Shown here one piece after another: positions 61,569 through 64,000 of a stretch of DNA of 64,000 nucleotides. A program made the translations under genes and the position numbers. This DNA comes from Citromicrobium sp. UBA3494 (GTDB lineage Bacteria; Pseudomonadota; Alphaproteobacteria; Sphingomonadales; Sphingomonadaceae), in assembly GCA_002377695.1 (NCBI GenBank), contig DFQH01000001.1, forward strand, positions 82,417-146,416. The letters are read 5' to 3'. Below the pieces are notes generated by a model. The model saw nothing but the letters and a program-made list of their open reading frames with translations, did not search any database and was not told the DNA's origin. Positions within the stretch are counted from its first letter, which is position 1; each line of letters begins with the position of its first letter.

Positions 61569-63031
61569 GCCGAAAGCCCTCCCATGCGAATGTATTTCAT
61601 CTCGAGATAGTCCTCGATCCCGTGGCGCGAGCCTTCGCGGCCCATGCCCGATTGCTTGATCCCGCCGAACGGCGCGGCGACCGACGAGATGATGCCTTCG
61701 TTGAGGCCCACCATTCCGTATTCGAGCGCGTCGCTCATCCGCCATGCACGCCCGAGATCGCGGGTGTAGCAATAGGCGGCGAGGCCGTAGGGCGTATCGT
61801 TGGCCGCCGCGACGACCTCTTCCTCGGTATCGAAGGCGATGATCGGCGCGACGGGTCCGAAGATCTCCTCACGCACGATGCTCGCATCGCGGGCGACGTC
61901 CGCCACGACGGTGGGTTCGAAGAACAGGCCGTCCCTGTTTGACCCGCCAGTCGCGATGCGCGCCCCGCCTGCGACGGCTTCGTCGAGCAGACGGGATACC
62001 TTGTCCAACGCGGCCTGGTTGATCAGCGGCCCGACCTCGGTTCCATCCTCGGCTCCGTCACCGACCTTGAGCGCGCGGACCCGCTCGACCAGCTTGGCGC
62101 AGAAGGCATCGTGGATGTCGCGCTGAACGTAGAAGCGGTTGGCGCACACGCAGGTTTGGCCTGCATTGCGGTATTTCGAGGCCATCGCCCCGTCGACCGC
62201 CGCATCCAGATCGGCATCGGCGAACACGATAAAGGGCGCATTGCCGCCCAGTTCCATCGAGGTCCGCTTCACCGTGCCCGCGCACTGCGCCAGCAGTTTG
62301 CGACCGACGCCGGTCGAGCCGGTGAAGGAGAGTTTGCGCACCACCTCGCTCTCGGTCAGCGCGCGGCCAACGTCTGCCGCGTTGCTGGTGGGCACCACGT
62401 TGAACACGCCCGCCGGTACGCCCGCCTCGATTGCCAGCTGTGCAGCAGCGAGGGCGGAGAGCGGCGTATCTTCCGCCGGTTTCGCGACCATCGTGCATCC
62501 CGCTGCCAGCGCGGGCGCGACCTTGCGCATCAGCATGGCATTGGGGAAATTCCACGGCGTGATCGCCGCGCACACACCGACCGGCTCGCGCGTCACGAAG
62601 GCTTTTGCCCCGCCGACGGGGGCGGGAATGATCTCGCCATAGACCCGCTCCGCCTCCTCGGCGAACCACTTGATGTAGCCTGCGCCGTAGCGGACCTCAC
62701 CCAGTGCCTCGGGCAGAGGCTTGCCCATTTCCGCCGTGATCAGGCGGGCGAGCGCGTCTTCCTCGGCGATCATCAGGTCGTACCAGCGGCGCAGGATTGT
62801 GCCCCGCTCTGCCGCCGTGCGCGCACGCCAATCCGCCAGCGCGCGCTGGGCCGCGTCGATCGCCGCGAGCGCATCCTCGTGCGAGCAATCCGCCACCGAT
62901 GCGATGGTCTCGCCCGTGGCAGGGTTGAGCACGGCGAAGGTCTTGCCACCCGCCGCAGCGCGCGGCTCCCCGTCGACGAAGGCCTGCCAGCTCTGCTGGT
63001 CGGCGTTGGAAAATCGCGGCATGTCGTTCAT
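61565..63031 (-). CDS. gabD: NAD(P)-dependent succinate-semialdehyde dehydrogenase
   Basis: The 488-residue aldehyde dehydrogenase has ITPWNFPNAMLMRKVAPALAAGCTMVAKPAEDTP, the catalytic Glu in MELGGNAPF and the catalytic Cys in GQTCVCANRFYV. The C-terminus is AAPFGGIKQSGMGREGSRHGIEDYLEMKYI, typical of GabD. It oxidises succinate semialdehyde to succinate. ATG 63031 is used. Coupled to gabT and preceded by an MFS transporter. Confidence 0.93.
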   Translation of the reverse strand: MNDMPRFSNADQQSWQAFVDGEPRAAAGGKTFAVLNPATGETIASVADCSHEDALAAIDAAQRALADWRARTAAERGTILRRWYDLMIAEEDALARLITAEMGKPLPEALGEVRYGAGYIKWFAEEAERVYGEIIPAPVGGAKAFVTREPVGVCAAITPWNFPNAMLMRKVAPALAAGCTMVAKPAEDTPLSALAAAQLAIEAGVPAGVFNVVPTSNAADVGRALTESEVVRKLSFTGSTGVGRKLLAQCAGTVKRTSMELGGNAPFIVFADADLDAAVDGAMASKYRNAGQTCVCANRFYVQRDIHDAFCAKLVERVRALKVGDGAEDGTEVGPLINQAALDKVSRLLDEAVAGGARIATGGSNRDGLFFEPTVVADVARDASIVREEIFGPVAPIIAFDTEEEVVAAANDTPYGLAAYCYTRDLGRAWRMSDALEYGMVGLNEGIISSVAAPFGGIKQSGMGREGSRHGIEDYLEMKYIRMGGLSA

Positions 63032-63110
63032 TCTTCGCTCCCTCTCCGCTCGACATCCCACCCGGGAGACGCTGGCGATAGGTCCAGAATTTCTTGAAAT
63101 CTGGGGCCAG

Positions 63111-64000
63111 TTATCCGCTCTTGCTCCGGTCGAGCGACCGGGCCGGAAACAGCATGACGATCGCGCTCAGAACAAAGGTGGCGATGGCGACATTGATGAG
63201 CAGCCCGTAGTCTCCTCCGCTGCCGAGCAGCTGTCCGGCAACGAGCGGGCCGGACGCAAGCCCGATCTTCGAGACGAAGCCCGCCGCCGCCGCTGTCCGT
63301 CCGGCGCCGTCGAACTGCGATGCCATGCCCAGCAGATAGGCCATCACCATGCCCCAGGTGATCCCGGTGCCGCAGTTGGCAATGAGGTATGCCGCCGGAT
63401 GCGCGCTCCAGTGAAAGATAGCCGTGCCTGCCAGCGTCAGCAGCATGACCAGCGCCAGCGGCAGGAAGCGCCCGAACTTCGTCCCGATCACGATCACGCA
63501 GAGTGGCCCCAGCAGGGCAATCCAGGTTGCCAGCCCCAGCGCATAGCTGGTGTAGGTCCGGTCCAGATCATAGGCGAGGCCCAGCCGGAAGATATAGGCA
63601 AGCAGCCCCATGTTCCCGGCCTGAAACAGGAAGATCGCCAGCAGCGTGAGGGCGAGCGGGCCCCACTCCACCTTGCCGCTGCCCAGCGTGGTGGTCGGCT
63701 TTGGCGGGAAGGCCGGCAGGAACACCAGCATCACGAGGCTGGCGAAGCTGAACAGCGCGAGCGCAACGAACAGCGCCTGCGTGCCATAGATCGGGACCAG
63801 CTGCGGCAGGGTCATCACGCCCAGGCCACCAAGGCCGAACTGGACGAACAGCAGGATGCCGAAGGTGCGGTCGGCCTGCGCGGTGCGGGCGATCACGCCG
63901 AAGGCGGTCCCCACCAGCATGCCGCCCACGAGCCCATGCAAGGCGCGTACCGCAAGCAGCGCGTCGGCACTCTCGATCGGCATCGAGATCAGATCGAGCG
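63111..64000 (-). CDS. Major facilitator superfamily transporter, C-terminal part
   Basis: The reading frame is open to the right edge, so the N-terminus is missing. The visible 296 residues hold about eight or nine transmembrane helices without a recognisable substrate motif. It lies 79 bases upstream of gabD on the same strand, so it could import GABA or a related compound for the gab genes (inference). Confidence 0.8.
   Translation of the reverse strand, partial: LDLISMPIESADALLAVRALHGLVGGMLVGTAFGVIARTAQADRTFGILLFVQFGLGGLGVMTLPQLVPIYGTQALFVALALFSFASLVMLVFLPAFPPKPTTTLGSGKVEWGPLALTLLAIFLFQAGNMGLLAYIFRLGLAYDLDRTYTSYALGLATWIALLGPLCVIVIGTKFGRFLPLALVMLLTLAGTAIFHWSAHPAAYLIANCGTGITWGMVMAYLLGMASQFDGAGRTAAAAGFVSKIGLASGPLVAGQLLGSGGDYGLLINVAIATFVLSAIVMLFPARSLDRSKSG

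Overview
This 64 kb window is chromosomal DNA from a GC-rich alphaproteobacterium, most likely a sphingomonad close to Erythrobacteraceae (inference). Supporting signs are LexA boxes of the alphaproteobacterial type GTTC-N7-GTTC, an imuA/imuB/dnaE2 mutasome instead of umuDC, a zapA - 6S RNA - 5-FCL order, a DUF2842 protein, a PEP-CTERM-type PrsK/PrsR pair, and very tight operons with many ATGA start/stop overlaps. Four tRNAs (Glu-UUC, Leu-CAA, Asp-GUC, Pro-CGG) and a probable 6S RNA are present. There is no rRNA, CRISPR array, intact insertion sequence or prophage.

Layout. 1-4.6 kb: end of an amidohydrolase, nitronate monooxygenase, an unknown protein, a flavodoxin-like protein, recJ and tRNA-Glu. 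4.7-11.4 kb: phosphate control, phoR followed by a Pho box and pstC-pstA-pstB-phoU-phoB with no pstS, then a membrane-protein gene that looks frameshifted. 11.4-21.8 kb (mostly minus strand): an SOS region of two LexA-controlled units. One is imuA-imuB; the other is radical-SAM protein - DUF4130/UdgX uracil-DNA glycosylase - dnaE2 - extensin-like protein. A small membrane-protein gene lies between them. Five palindromic repeat elements sit in this region. Two are translated in frame inside dnaE2 and one supplies the C-terminus of ImuA.

21.9-31.3 kb: a PNPOx-like stress protein, an NSS transporter, panB, a DUF475 membrane protein, and prsR-prsK-sugar transferase for a PEP-CTERM/exopolysaccharide system. 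31.3-34.8 kb: a ScfR/RamB-type regulator divergent from isocitrate lyase, with a strong palindromic operator between them. 34.8-44.6 kb: carbonic anhydrase, M20 peptidase, SLC13 transporter, tRNA-Leu, inositol-phosphatase-like protein, efp, M23 peptidase, thiE, a lipoprotein, class I aldolase and an NADPH-dependent FMN reductase-like protein. 44.6-49.8 kb: a central-carbon operon tkt-gap-MOSC-pgk-thioesterase. 49.9-53.4 kb: zapA, 6S RNA, 5-FCL, DUF2842, an Fpg/Nei glycosylase, a GST and tRNA-Asp.

53.6-58.9 kb: a secreted protein, the branched-chain 2-oxoacid dehydrogenase genes (E1 alpha, E1 beta, E2) and thyA. 58.9-60.2 kb: tRNA-Pro followed by a gene-poor stretch with an SRAP (YedK/HMCES) gene and a small CxxC protein, possibly the remnant of an integrated island. 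60.2-64 kb: gabT, gabD and a truncated MFS transporter. The strongest biological story is the SOS/mutasome region: its gene content, its promoters in which LexA sites lie on the -10 box next to the start codon, and its translated palindromic repeats.
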